Source: Desulfobacula sp. (GTDB lineage: Bacteria; Desulfobacterota; Desulfobacteria; Desulfobacterales; Desulfobacteraceae). From it: a stretch of 56,310 nucleotides of DNA. Location: positions 1 through 56,310 of the forward strand of contig JABGOU010000023.1 in the NCBI GenBank assembly GCA_018645325.1. The letters run 5' to 3'. The position numbers were made by a program, and so were the translations under genes. This document shows, piece after piece, positions 23,385 to 30,963 of this stretch; the first letter of the stretch is position 1, and every line of letters begins with the position of its first letter. A model generated the notes under the pieces. The model did no database searches and was not told the DNA's origin. It was given only the letters and a program-made list of their open reading frames with translations.

Positions 23385-25163
23385 ATGAACACAAATGAAA
23401 AAATTGATTGCATCAGGCAATTAATGGAAAAAGAAAATATTTCCGCTGTCATTATTCCAAGCAACGACCCCCACCAGAGTGAATACCTTGCCGAGCACTG
23501 GCAGGCAAGAAAGTGGCTCACCGGGTTTTCAGGCTCTGCCGGAATGGCTGTGGTCACACTGGAGCATGCGATTTTATGGACTGATTTTCGATATTATATC
23601 CAGGCTGAAAAACAGATTTCAGGCTCTTTATTTGAATTATTTAAAATAGGAGACCCTGATGTTCCAACCTTTGATAAATGGCTGGCCAATACCCTGAAAC
23701 CCGGCGATATCATCGGTATTGACGGGAATATGTTCAGTATGGCCGATGTGAAAAAGCTGGCAACAGAGATTGAGGGCAAAGGGCTTTGTCTTAATTCAGG
23801 GATTGATTATATCACCCAATCCTGGTCGGATCGTCCGGTAAGACCTAATTCCCCGGCATTTTCCTTTCCGGAAAAATATACAGGGCAAAGCCGTGGTGAT
23901 AAAATTGGGCAAATCCGAAGAAAGATGAATGATCTGGGCGCATCATATCATTTGATGGCGACCCTTGATGATATCGCCTGGACTCTGAATCTTCGGGGTA
24001 AAGATGTTCATACAAACCCTGTGAATATTGCCTTTGTATTGATAGCACCCAAACAGGTTTTTTTGTTTATCAGTAAAGAAAAAGTGAATGATGAGCTTGT
24101 AAATGAATTGAGTCTGGATGCCATTGATATCTTTGAGTATGAGGATATATATACCGAGTTATTGAAAATTGAAGACGACCAGAGCATTATAGTTGATCCG
24201 GCAAATACAAACTATCAGCTTTATCAATCCATTAATAAGAAATGTAAAATTGTTGAAAAGCCCAATCCTGCCATTGCGTTGAAAGCCATAAAAAATGATA
24301 TTCAAATCTCTCATTTGAGACAGACCTTAATAAAAGACGGCCTGGCAGTTGTAAATTTTCTTTACTGGCTTGAGCATCAGCCGGAAAACAGCCAAGTCAC
24401 AGAGCTTACAATTGCTGCAAAGCTTTATGGGTTTAGAGAAAAACAGGAGTTGTTTGTTGATAACAGCTTTGATCCCATCATGGCCTTTAAAGAACATTCA
24501 GCCATGTGCCACTATTCCGCCACCCGGGAAACCAGTGCGGTCATCTCTGATACAGGCATGTTTTTAACAGATTCAGGGGGGAATTATCTTACGGGTACCA
24601 CGGACATTACCCGAACCATTTTTAGAGGGGAACCGTCTGGACAGGAAATTTCAGATTATACTCTTGTACTCAAGGGCCATATCGCAGTGGCAACCATTTT
24701 GTTTCCAAGCGGTACCAGGGGGTTTCAGGTTGACACTCTTTCAAGGCAGCATTTATGGAAACAGGGAATGGATTTTGGCCATGGCACGGGCCATGGCGTT
24801 GGATTTTTTCTGTGTGTCCATGAAGGTCCGGCAAGGATAAGCCCCCATCCTGTAGATGTAAAACTTGAAAAAGGCATGGTACTGACCAATGAGCCCGGTC
24901 TTTACAGAGAGGGTGCATACGGCATACGGCTTGAAAACATGATCCTTGTGGATCAGGCCTTTGAAAATGAATTTGGAACATTCATGAAATTTGAAAATCT
25001 GACATATTGTCATTTTGAAAGAGATCTGATTGACCTGGACCTGCTGTCTATAGAAGAAAAAGACTGGATCAATACCTATCATGCCGGAGTATACGAGAAA
25101 TTGTCTCCTGATCTGGAAAAGGATGTGGCATCCTGGCTCAGGGAAAAAACAAGACCCTTATAA
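23385..25163 (+). CDS. Xaa-Pro aminopeptidase (M24 family)
   Basis: 593 residues from the ATG at 23385. It has the three-part layout of long aminopeptidase P: two creatinase-N-type domains (about 1-150 and 155-300), then the M24 pita-bread domain and a C-terminal tail (LSIEEKDWINTYHAGVYEKL). Metal ligands are seen in FLTDSGGNYLTGTTDITRT (two Asp), GHGTGHGVGFFLCVHEGP (His) and LTNEPGLYREGAYGIRLENM (two Glu). It removes N-terminal residues from peptides with proline in second position, in the cytoplasm. Being next to an amino-acid importer fits peptide and amino-acid use. Confidence 0.93.
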   Translation: MNTNEKIDCIRQLMEKENISAVIIPSNDPHQSEYLAEHWQARKWLTGFSGSAGMAVVTLEHAILWTDFRYYIQAEKQISGSLFELFKIGDPDVPTFDKWLANTLKPGDIIGIDGNMFSMADVKKLATEIEGKGLCLNSGIDYITQSWSDRPVRPNSPAFSFPEKYTGQSRGDKIGQIRRKMNDLGASYHLMATLDDIAWTLNLRGKDVHTNPVNIAFVLIAPKQVFLFISKEKVNDELVNELSLDAIDIFEYEDIYTELLKIEDDQSIIVDPANTNYQLYQSINKKCKIVEKPNPAIALKAIKNDIQISHLRQTLIKDGLAVVNFLYWLEHQPENSQVTELTIAAKLYGFREKQELFVDNSFDPIMAFKEHSAMCHYSATRETSAVISDTGMFLTDSGGNYLTGTTDITRTIFRGEPSGQEISDYTLVLKGHIAVATILFPSGTRGFQVDTLSRQHLWKQGMDFGHGTGHGVGFFLCVHEGPARISPHPVDVKLEKGMVLTNEPGLYREGAYGIRLENMILVDQAFENEFGTFMKFENLTYCHFERDLIDLDLLSIEEKDWINTYHAGVYEKLSPDLEKDVASWLREKTRPL

Positions 25164-25357
25164 AAGCTGAATCATCTGTGTCTTATTGTCAGTTGTAGTT
25201 TTTTTGTTGGGATAATAATAATTTTATTAAAACAATCGATACAAACATGGCATGATTTTTGGATAAGATTTGGATAAGATATTGAACCGGATATAGAGAC
25301 AAGAAAACTATATTTAAAACAGGTAAGAATATACCATTTAAAAAGAGGAGAAAAATT

Positions 25358-25513
25358 ATGGTCAGCTGGATTTGTGATAAATGCGGGTACGCAATTGAAG
25401 CAGACAAACCGCCTGAAGTATGTCCGTCGTGTAAGAGTGATTGTTCCTTTGTTGATAATTCCTGCTATACGCCTGATTGTGCTGGGAAACCCAATGATCC
25501 TCAGATCAAGTGA
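25358..25513 (+). CDS. 51-aa rubredoxin-like iron/zinc protein
   Basis: A short gene starting at the ATG after AAGAGGAG. It reads MVSWICDKCGYAIEADKPPE, then VCPSCK, and ends at TGA 25511-25513. The two CxxC knuckles (C6-C9, C22-C25) with CGYAIE match the rubredoxin-like domain found at the end of rubrerythrins. Four further cysteines (C29, C36, C41 and one close by) make it unusually Cys-rich. Probably a small electron carrier or metal-binding protein. It begins the redox gene cluster that runs to 31539. Confidence 0.8.
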   Translation: MVSWICDKCGYAIEADKPPEVCPSCKSDCSFVDNSCYTPDCAGKPNDPQIK

Positions 25514-25556
25514 TAAAGGTAAAAAAAGTTAATTTTTTTAAATGTCTGGAGGTCTC

Positions 25557-25739
25557 ATGACAAAAAAATACAGGATAAAAACATCTTGCCCCCAATGTGG
25601 ATGCTCCGGGGTTTCACACCTGTCAGAAGATGAAATAAAAAAAAGATATGGTGATGTCCCCAATATTGAGCTTGAATGCCATGAATGCATGATGGTCATG
25701 GATGCAGATGTTCAGGAAGATAAGGGCTCAGATCAATGA
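25557..25739 (+). CDS. 60-aa CxxC zinc-ribbon protein, unknown function
   Basis: Starts at the ATG at 25557 immediately after GGAGGTCTC; an earlier in-frame ATG at 25542 lacks an RBS. Two knuckles, SCPQCGCSG and LECHECMM, are 28 residues apart and would form a zinc ribbon or rubredoxin-like site. I know no named family. It is 43 bp after the rubredoxin-like gene on the same strand, so they are probably co-transcribed. Confidence 0.7.
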   Translation: MTKKYRIKTSCPQCGCSGVSHLSEDEIKKRYGDVPNIELECHECMMVMDADVQEDKGSDQ

Positions 25740-25788
25740 TGCAGCCCTTTCTTTGAACCTTTACAAGGCTTTTAGCATATTTTTTGTT

Positions 25789-25922
25789 GTAATTATTCAG
25801 CTCTTACGCTTGAACACGCCCTATCTGATGGATATTTGTTTCGAGGCTATTAGCTTAACCTTCTGCAAATATCCATCAGATAGGGCTTTGGGGATATTTT
25901 TTTTAATGGGCTGAACAATTAC
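25789..25922 (+). mobile_element. MITE copy 2 (IS66-like ends, 134 bp)
   Basis: Terminal inverted repeats GTAATTATTCAGC / GCTGAACAATTAC. Flanks TTTTTGTT (25781-25788) and TTTTTGTC (25923-25930) match at 7 of 8 positions. The inner stem reads CCCTATCTGATGG...CCATCAGATAGGG, where copies 1 and 3 have CCCTGTC...GACAGGG; both arms changed together, so the pairing is preserved. Same orientation as the other copies. Confidence 0.88.
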
Positions 25923-26045
25923 TTTTTGTCTTGAGTCAGGTGTAAATATAGGTTTGAGACAGGTTTGTATTATTGCAACATGGAATTGTAAAAATTGAAT
26001 TAAAGAAATTATTGCTTTGAATATGAATTGAGAAGGGAAATGAAA

Positions 26046-26225
26046 ATGGTTGAGCCTAAGGATATGCATCAATGCCAGACAACTAATTGCGGTTATATTT
26101 ATAATCCTGATAAAGGAGACAGAAAAGGAAAGATTGCAAAGGGAATAAAATTTGAAGATCTGCCCGATGACTGGAAATGCCCTGTCTGCGGGGCCAGTAC
26201 CAAAGCATTTAAATCACTGGGTTAG
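26046..26225 (+). CDS. Rubredoxin, CX4C type
   Basis: About 59 residues from the ATG at 26046 (AAGGG 9 bp upstream; the ATG at 26040 is also possible). The C-terminal knuckle is WKCPVCGAS as in all rubredoxins. The N-terminal knuckle is [13 protein letters not shown] with four residues between cysteines instead of two, as described for the second rubredoxin of some Desulfovibrio. Binds one Fe(Cys)4 and carries single electrons, typically to rubrerythrin or oxygen/superoxide reductases, both plausible here. It is sandwiched between two MITE copies, which separate it from its neighbours. Confidence 0.92.
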   Translation: MVEPKDMHQCQTTNCGYIYNPDKGDRKGKIAKGIKFEDLPDDWKCPVCGASTKAFKSLG

Positions 26226-26253
26226 ATATAAGCATAGTCGATCAATATTTTTT

Positions 26254-26388
26254 GTAATTATTCAGCTCTTACGCTTGAAGCCGCCCTGTCTGATGGATAT
26301 TTGTTTCGAGGCTATTAGCTTAACCTTCTGAAAATATTCATCAGACAGGGCTTTGGGGATAACTTTTTTTAACGGGCTGAACAATTAC
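26254..26388 (+). mobile_element. MITE copy 3 (IS66-like ends, 135 bp)
   Basis: Terminal inverted repeats as in copy 2. A perfect 8-bp duplication, TATTTTTT, flanks it (26246-26253 and 26389-26396). The inner stem is as in copy 1 but with two changes on the right arm (AAAATATTCATC). It lies 118 bp upstream of the selenoprotein gene, so it may carry or disturb that promoter. Confidence 0.88.
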
Positions 26389-26506
26389 TATTTTTTAACC
26401 AGTGCAGAATCGAAAAATTTAAAAATCCTGAAAGCATATTCTCCTTTGCAGGCCGAGTACAAGAAAGGTACCCACTATGGTATAAATTGATATAGGAGGA
26501 ATTTCA

Positions 26507-27337
26507 ATGAAATGGATGCAGTTTTTAACACCGGTAAAATCAATTGATTTCAGCCGGACGCAAAGCTATATCTCTCAACATCCTGGAGAAGAAATAACGA
26601 TCCTGGATGTGAGACAGCCATCGGAATATCAGGAGAGCCATATCCCGGGAGCCACCCTGATTCCATTACCCCAGCTTGCTGACAGGCTTGGCGAGATTGA
26701 TCCGGAAAAACCGACCTTGGTCTACTGAGCTATTGGAGGGCGCAGCCGTGTCGCTGCGCAAATGCTTGCTGGAAAAGGGTTTAAAAAAGTATTTAATATT
26801 GCAGGTGGGATAACGGCATGGGATGCTAAAACAGCGATTGGAACTGAGGATCTTGGAATGGATCTTTTTACTGGAAAAGAGGAGCCGCAGGAAGTATTAA
26901 AGGTTGCCTATTCCCTTGAACAGGGGTTGTACGATTTTTATATTTCCATGGAAAAAGAAGCAAAAATAGAAAAAGTAAAAGATCTTTTTGCCAATTTATC
27001 AGATATTGAAGTGAAACATCAGATGTCTATTTATTTTGCATATAATGACATAAGTGATGTGGAAGTGGACAAAGAGGAATTTGAAAAAATGGTTGAAACA
27101 AAGGCTTTAGAAGGCGGCCTGTCCACAAAAGAATATCTTGATCTTTTTAACCCTGATCTTAATTCTGAAATAGATGTGATTTCCCTTGCCATGTCAATAG
27201 AGGCCCAGGCGCTGGATCTTTATCAAAGACTATCTGTAAAAATTAAGAATCCAGAATCAAAGGATATTATCAATAGAATTGCCAATGAAGAAAAAGTTCA
27301 TATGGCAAGTCTGGGTAAACTTATGGACAGCCTTTAA
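26507..27337 (+). CDS. Selenocysteine-containing rhodanese fused to a ferritin-like di-iron domain
   Basis: 276 residues if the UGA at 26726-26728 is read as selenocysteine (residue 74). RBS GGAGGAA. Residues 1-105 are a rhodanese domain: ITILDVRQPSEYQESHIPGA, then TLVY-UGA-AIGGRSR. In homologues this position is the catalytic cysteine of the CxxGxRS loop. The frame continues uninterrupted with AQMLAGKGFKKVFNIAGGIT AWDAK-type rhodanese sequence. Residues about 130-275 are a rubrerythrin-like four-helix domain with duplicated metal motifs: E138, E168-x2-H171, E231 and E262-x2-H265. A SECIS-like hairpin follows the UGA. The likely role is persulfide or selenol chemistry coupled to di-iron redox, perhaps peroxide reduction (inference). 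Selenocysteine insertion genes are not in the window. Confidence 0.87.
26726..26759 (+). promoter_or_regulatory. UGA selenocysteine codon and bacterial SECIS-like hairpin
   Basis: UGA (26726-26728) is followed 11 nt later by the stem GCGCAGC (26740-26746) pairing with GCTGCGC (26753-26759) around the loop CGTGTC. The loop begins 18 nt after the UGA and has a G at its second position, both within the range described for bacterial SECIS elements. The hairpin lies wholly within the coding sequence, as required in bacteria. Confidence 0.8.
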
Positions 27338-27371
27338 CCTGAAGGTCACACGTAACCTAAAGGTCACACGT
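27336..27371 (+). repeat. Tandem 18-bp duplication
   Basis: AACCTGAAGGTCACACGT (27336-27353) is followed immediately by AACCTAAAGGTCACACGT (27354-27371), 17 of 18 identical. It starts on the stop codon of the selenoprotein gene and lies in the short gap before the oxidoreductase. Being 18 bp, it keeps frame. Confidence 0.85.
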
Positions 27372-27425
27372 AATATCATGATCACAAATGACCTTGAAGC
27401 TCATATGGGAAAACGAGGGGGTAAA

Positions 27426-28547
27426 ATGAGAAAACATCTTGTCTTGATTGGGGGCGGGCATGCCCACATGATGACCCTTGAAAATATTGGCAAGTTTGTT
27501 GAAAAAGGGTTTAAAATTACTGTGATTGGCCCTTCTTTTTACCACTATTATTCCGGAATGGGGCCGGGGATGCTGGGCGGGACATACACTCCTAAAGATA
27601 TCCGGTTCGCCACACAGGATGTGGTTCAAAAACAGGGCGGTATTTTTGTAAAAGATAGAGCTATCCGGATTGATCCGGTTAAAAAACAGATTTACACTAA
27701 GACAGGACATACATTTTCATATGATGTGGTTTCCTTTAATGCAGGCAGTTATGTCCCCATGCAGGCAGTCAGGGGAAAAAATGATAATATTTATTCAGTT
27801 AAACCCATTGAAAAGTTAATGGAAGCCGCTGATAAATTAAAGCAATTGTTTTCACAAAAAAAGATTAGTATCAGTATTGTAGGGGGTGGGCCTTCAGCGG
27901 CCGAAGTTGCCGGTAATGTGTGGCAGCTGGCAAAAAAGGTGAATCAGTATATGCCGGATATCCATATTTTTGCCGGTAATAAATTTATGGCAAGATTTCC
28001 CGAAAGTATAAGAGTAAGAGTTCTTTCATCACTTTGCAAAAGGGATATTCAAATTTTTGAAACAGGTTATGTAAAAAATATCAAGCAGGATGAAATCTGT
28101 CTTGAAACAGGGGAAATATTTCCCACAGATTTTATTTTCATGGCCTTAGGGGTTAAACCTTCCACCCTGTTTGAAGAATCAGGCCTGCCTGTTGGGCCGG
28201 ATAAAGGGCTTTTAGTTAATAAATATCTGCAGTGTGAAAAATATCCTGAAATATTTGGTGGCGGCGATTGTATTTATTTTAAAGACCAGCCCCTGGATAA
28301 AGTAGGAGTATATGCAGTGAGGCAAAATCCTGTCCTTCTTCATAATTTGATGGCAGCCCTTGAAGGAAAAAACCTTGAAGTATTTGATCCGGGGCCTGAA
28401 TATCTTTTGATCTTCAACATTGGCGGCGGGGTTGGAGTATTAAAGAAAAAAGGACTGGTGTTTAAAGGAAAGATTGCATTTATGATTAAAAACTATATTG
28501 ATCAAAAATTTATGAAAAAATTTCAAGCCATTGAAAAAGTACTATAG
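27426..28547 (+). CDS. FAD/NAD(P)-dependent oxidoreductase, NDH-2/SelD-associated type
   Basis: 373 residues from the ATG at 27426 (MRKHLVLIGGGHAH), with AGGGGG upstream. The frame extends back to about 27279, but that part overlaps the previous gene and carries the tandem repeat, so it is probably untranslated. The FAD Rossmann motif is VLIGGGHAHMMTL, the NAD(P) motif SIVGGGPSAAEVAGN, and the late FAD motif FGGGDC. GGGHAH, YHYYSGMGPGMLGG and the general layout resemble the NDH-like proteins that in many bacteria are fused to or neighbours of selenophosphate synthetase SelD (family knowledge). It has no redox-active CxxC, so a direct NAD(P)H-to-acceptor role is expected. Located right after the selenoprotein gene. 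Confidence 0.85.
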   Translation: MRKHLVLIGGGHAHMMTLENIGKFVEKGFKITVIGPSFYHYYSGMGPGMLGGTYTPKDIRFATQDVVQKQGGIFVKDRAIRIDPVKKQIYTKTGHTFSYDVVSFNAGSYVPMQAVRGKNDNIYSVKPIEKLMEAADKLKQLFSQKKISISIVGGGPSAAEVAGNVWQLAKKVNQYMPDIHIFAGNKFMARFPESIRVRVLSSLCKRDIQIFETGYVKNIKQDEICLETGEIFPTDFIFMALGVKPSTLFEESGLPVGPDKGLLVNKYLQCEKYPEIFGGGDCIYFKDQPLDKVGVYAVRQNPVLLHNLMAALEGKNLEVFDPGPEYLLIFNIGGGVGVLKKKGLVFKGKIAFMIKNYIDQKFMKKFQAIEKVL

Positions 28548-28567
28548 ATTTTTAAGGGAAGATACAA

Positions 28568-30712
28568 ATGGGAAAAAAATTGGGCTTTAAAATTTTAATA
28601 GTGCTTGCTATCCTGGGGCTGAGCTCAATGTTTTTTTTATTTGATCTGGATCAGTATTTTTCCCTTGCCAACCTGAAAAATGAGCTTGACGCTTTTAAGG
28701 AATATTATGGCCAGAATAAAGTCATGACAATGGCTATTTACATGACCATCTATATTCTTGTAACAGCTTTGTCCCTTCCCGGAGCCGTTATTATGACACT
28801 GGCCGGCGGTGCCTTGTTCGGTCTTTTTTACGGGACCCTTCTTGTCTCCTTTGCCAGCACCATAGGAGCAACCTTAGCCTTTTTAGTTTCCCGGTACATG
28901 TTCAAAGACTGGGTCCAGCAAAAATTTTCATCAAAGCTTTTAGCCATCAATAAAGGGATAGACAAAGAGGGCGGATTTTACCTTTTTACCTTAAGGCTTG
29001 TGCCTTTATTTCCATTTTTTGTGATTAACCTTGTCATGGGACTTACCACCATTCGTACTTTTGTTTTTTATATTGTCTCCCAGATGGGAATGTTTCCTGG
29101 AACCATTGTATTTATTAACGCCGGAACCCAGCTTGCAAAAATAGAATCACCCGGCCAGATTTTATCGTTGAATATTATATTATCCTTTGCATTATTAGGC
29201 ATTTTCCCGATTATTGCAAAACGGATCACTGCAATGATAAGACAGCAGAAAGTATTTTCTAAATTTTCAAAACCAAAGGTTTATGATTATAATCTGGTGG
29301 TAATTGGAGCAGGATCTGCCGGGCTTGTGGCTTCCTATATTGCCGCGGCTGTAAAGGCAAAGGTCGCTTTGATTGAAGAAGATAAAATGGGGGGAGATTG
29401 CCTTAATACAGGATGCGTACCCAGCAAAGCGCTTATTGCCAGTGCCAGGCTTTTATCCTATGCCAAAAGGGCAAAGGAATTCGGGTTCAAAAAAATTATA
29501 GTTGATTTTGATTTTGCAGCTATCATGGAAAGGATTCAGACCATTATTAAACGAGTGGAGCCCCATGATTCGGTTGAGCGGTATACAAAACTGGGTGTTG
29601 ATTGTATAAAAGGCAGGGCAAAAATTATATCTCCCTTTGAAGTAAAGGTGAATGAAAGAATTTTAACCACAAAAAATATCATAATTGCCACGGGCGCAAA
29701 GCCAATGGTTCCGGATCTGCCGGGGCTGGCGCAGACTGACTATCTTACCTCGGACAATATCTGGGATATCAGAACTTTGCCGAAAAATCTGGTGGTTTTG
29801 GGTGCAGGGCCAATCGGATGTGAGCTGGCCCAGGGATTTTCAAGATTGGGATCAAAGGTAACCCTTGTCCAGAGGGGCTCGATGATAATGAAAAAAGAAG
29901 ATCCTGATGCTGGTAAAATCGTTTTGGAAAGGTTTGCTATAGAAGGTATTGATGTTTTTTTGAATCATTCAGCCAAAGCAATTGAAGCCTTTGGAGAGCA
30001 AAAACAATTGATTTGTGATCATGATGGAAAACAAATCAGGGTCACATTTGATAAAATTCTGATCGCCCTGGGAAGAACCCCCAATGTAAAAGGGTTCGGT
30101 ATTGAAGAACTTGGCATTGAGCTCACAGGAAATAATTATATTGAAACCAATGAATTTTTACAGACTAATTTTCCTAATATTTATTGTAGCGGAGATGTCC
30201 ATGGCCGCTACCAGTTTACCCATACAGCTGCTCATGAATCATGGTATTCTTCTGTAAATGCATTGTTCGGCAGCTTAAAAAAATTCAGAGTAGATTATAA
30301 TACCATCCCATGGGCCACATACACTGATCCTGAAGTGGCAAGGGTTGGAATAAATGAGACAGATGCCAAACTTGCAAACCTTGATTATGAAATGGTTAAA
30401 TATGGGATTGATGACCTTGACCGGGCCATAACAGATTCTGAAAATCATGGATTTGTAAAGGTTTTAACCGTGCCGGGAAAGGATAAAATACTGGGTGTCA
30501 CTATTGTCGGGAATCATGCGGCTGATGTTATTGCAGAGTTTGTCCTTGCAATGAAGCATGGAATAGGTCTAAATAAAATTTTAGGGACGATTCATATCTA
30601 CCCTACAATGGCTGAGGCTAATAAGTATGCAGCCGGGTTGTGGAAGAAAAATCATGCGCCGGAAAAATTTCTTGCGCGGATAAAAAAATACCATACCTGG
30701 ATGCGAAGATAA
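28568..30712 (+). CDS. TVP38/VTT-domain membrane protein fused to a MerA/Lpd-type disulfide reductase
   Basis: 714 residues. Residues 1-230 are a TVP38/TMEM64 (VTT) membrane domain: several helices with IMTLAGGALFGLFYGTLLVS and LRLVPLFPFFVINLVMGLT. Residues 240-714 form a class I pyridine nucleotide disulfide oxidoreductase: FAD motif VVIGAGSAGLVA, redox pair in GGDCLNTGCVPSKAL, NAD motif VVLGAGPIGCELA and the dimerisation domain. The end reads IHIYPTMAEANK, so the HxHPT His-Glu pair of lipoamide dehydrogenase is replaced (Tyr before Pro), as in MerA-like relatives. It is therefore not a lipoamide dehydrogenase. Both halves are complete. The fusion tethers an NAD(P)H-linked thiol reductase to the membrane; its substrate is unknown. 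Confidence 0.92.
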   Translation: MGKKLGFKILIVLAILGLSSMFFLFDLDQYFSLANLKNELDAFKEYYGQNKVMTMAIYMTIYILVTALSLPGAVIMTLAGGALFGLFYGTLLVSFASTIGATLAFLVSRYMFKDWVQQKFSSKLLAINKGIDKEGGFYLFTLRLVPLFPFFVINLVMGLTTIRTFVFYIVSQMGMFPGTIVFINAGTQLAKIESPGQILSLNIILSFALLGIFPIIAKRITAMIRQQKVFSKFSKPKVYDYNLVVIGAGSAGLVASYIAAAVKAKVALIEEDKMGGDCLNTGCVPSKALIASARLLSYAKRAKEFGFKKIIVDFDFAAIMERIQTIIKRVEPHDSVERYTKLGVDCIKGRAKIISPFEVKVNERILTTKNIIIATGAKPMVPDLPGLAQTDYLTSDNIWDIRTLPKNLVVLGAGPIGCELAQGFSRLGSKVTLVQRGSMIMKKEDPDAGKIVLERFAIEGIDVFLNHSAKAIEAFGEQKQLICDHDGKQIRVTFDKILIALGRTPNVKGFGIEELGIELTGNNYIETNEFLQTNFPNIYCSGDVHGRYQFTHTAAHESWYSSVNALFGSLKKFRVDYNTIPWATYTDPEVARVGINETDAKLANLDYEMVKYGIDDLDRAITDSENHGFVKVLTVPGKDKILGVTIVGNHAADVIAEFVLAMKHGIGLNKILGTIHIYPTMAEANKYAAGLWKKNHAPEKFLARIKKYHTWMRR

Positions 30713-30756
30713 ACAAGATGTTAAACGCTAAACTAATAAAAAAAGGAGTAATAAAA

Positions 30757-30948
30757 ATGAAAGTAACCATTAGCAAAATGTGTATGGGTGACAGGAATTG
30801 TAATGACCTTTGTCCTGAAATTTTCGAATATGATGAAGATCAGTTAAAGTCAACTATTAAACTGGATGAAATTCCTGAACATCTAAAAGATATTGCTCGC
30901 AGAGCAGCTAGTGAATGTGGCGCTGACGCTATATCTATAGAAGAATAA
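30757..30948 (+). CDS. Single-cluster ferredoxin with an Asp ligand position
   Basis: 63 residues from the ATG after AAAAGGAGT. Cluster motif: C9-x2-D12-x2-C15-x3-C19-Pro with a remote cysteine C54. The second cysteine of the usual CxxCxxCxxxCP is aspartate, as in Pyrococcus furiosus ferredoxin, which can interconvert [3Fe-4S] and [4Fe-4S] forms (established knowledge). It is a cytoplasmic low-potential electron carrier. It lies between the disulfide reductase and rubrerythrin on the same strand and is a plausible electron donor or acceptor for them. Confidence 0.9.
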   Translation: MKVTISKMCMGDRNCNDLCPEIFEYDEDQLKSTIKLDEIPEHLKDIARRAASECGADAISIEE

Positions 30949-30963
30949 AAAAAGAAGGTGAGT

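Noticed and set aside
25821-26072. 83-residue minus-strand reading frame
   Set aside because: It starts upstream of the rubredoxin gene and runs through MITE copy 2; no RBS, no family resemblance.
26507-26728. Rhodanese gene broken by a nonsense mutation, followed by a separate ferritin-like gene
   Set aside because: The UGA falls exactly on the catalytic Cys codon, both sides share one frame, the domain continues without loss, the second part has no RBS, and a SECIS-like hairpin follows. Selenocysteine is the better explanation.
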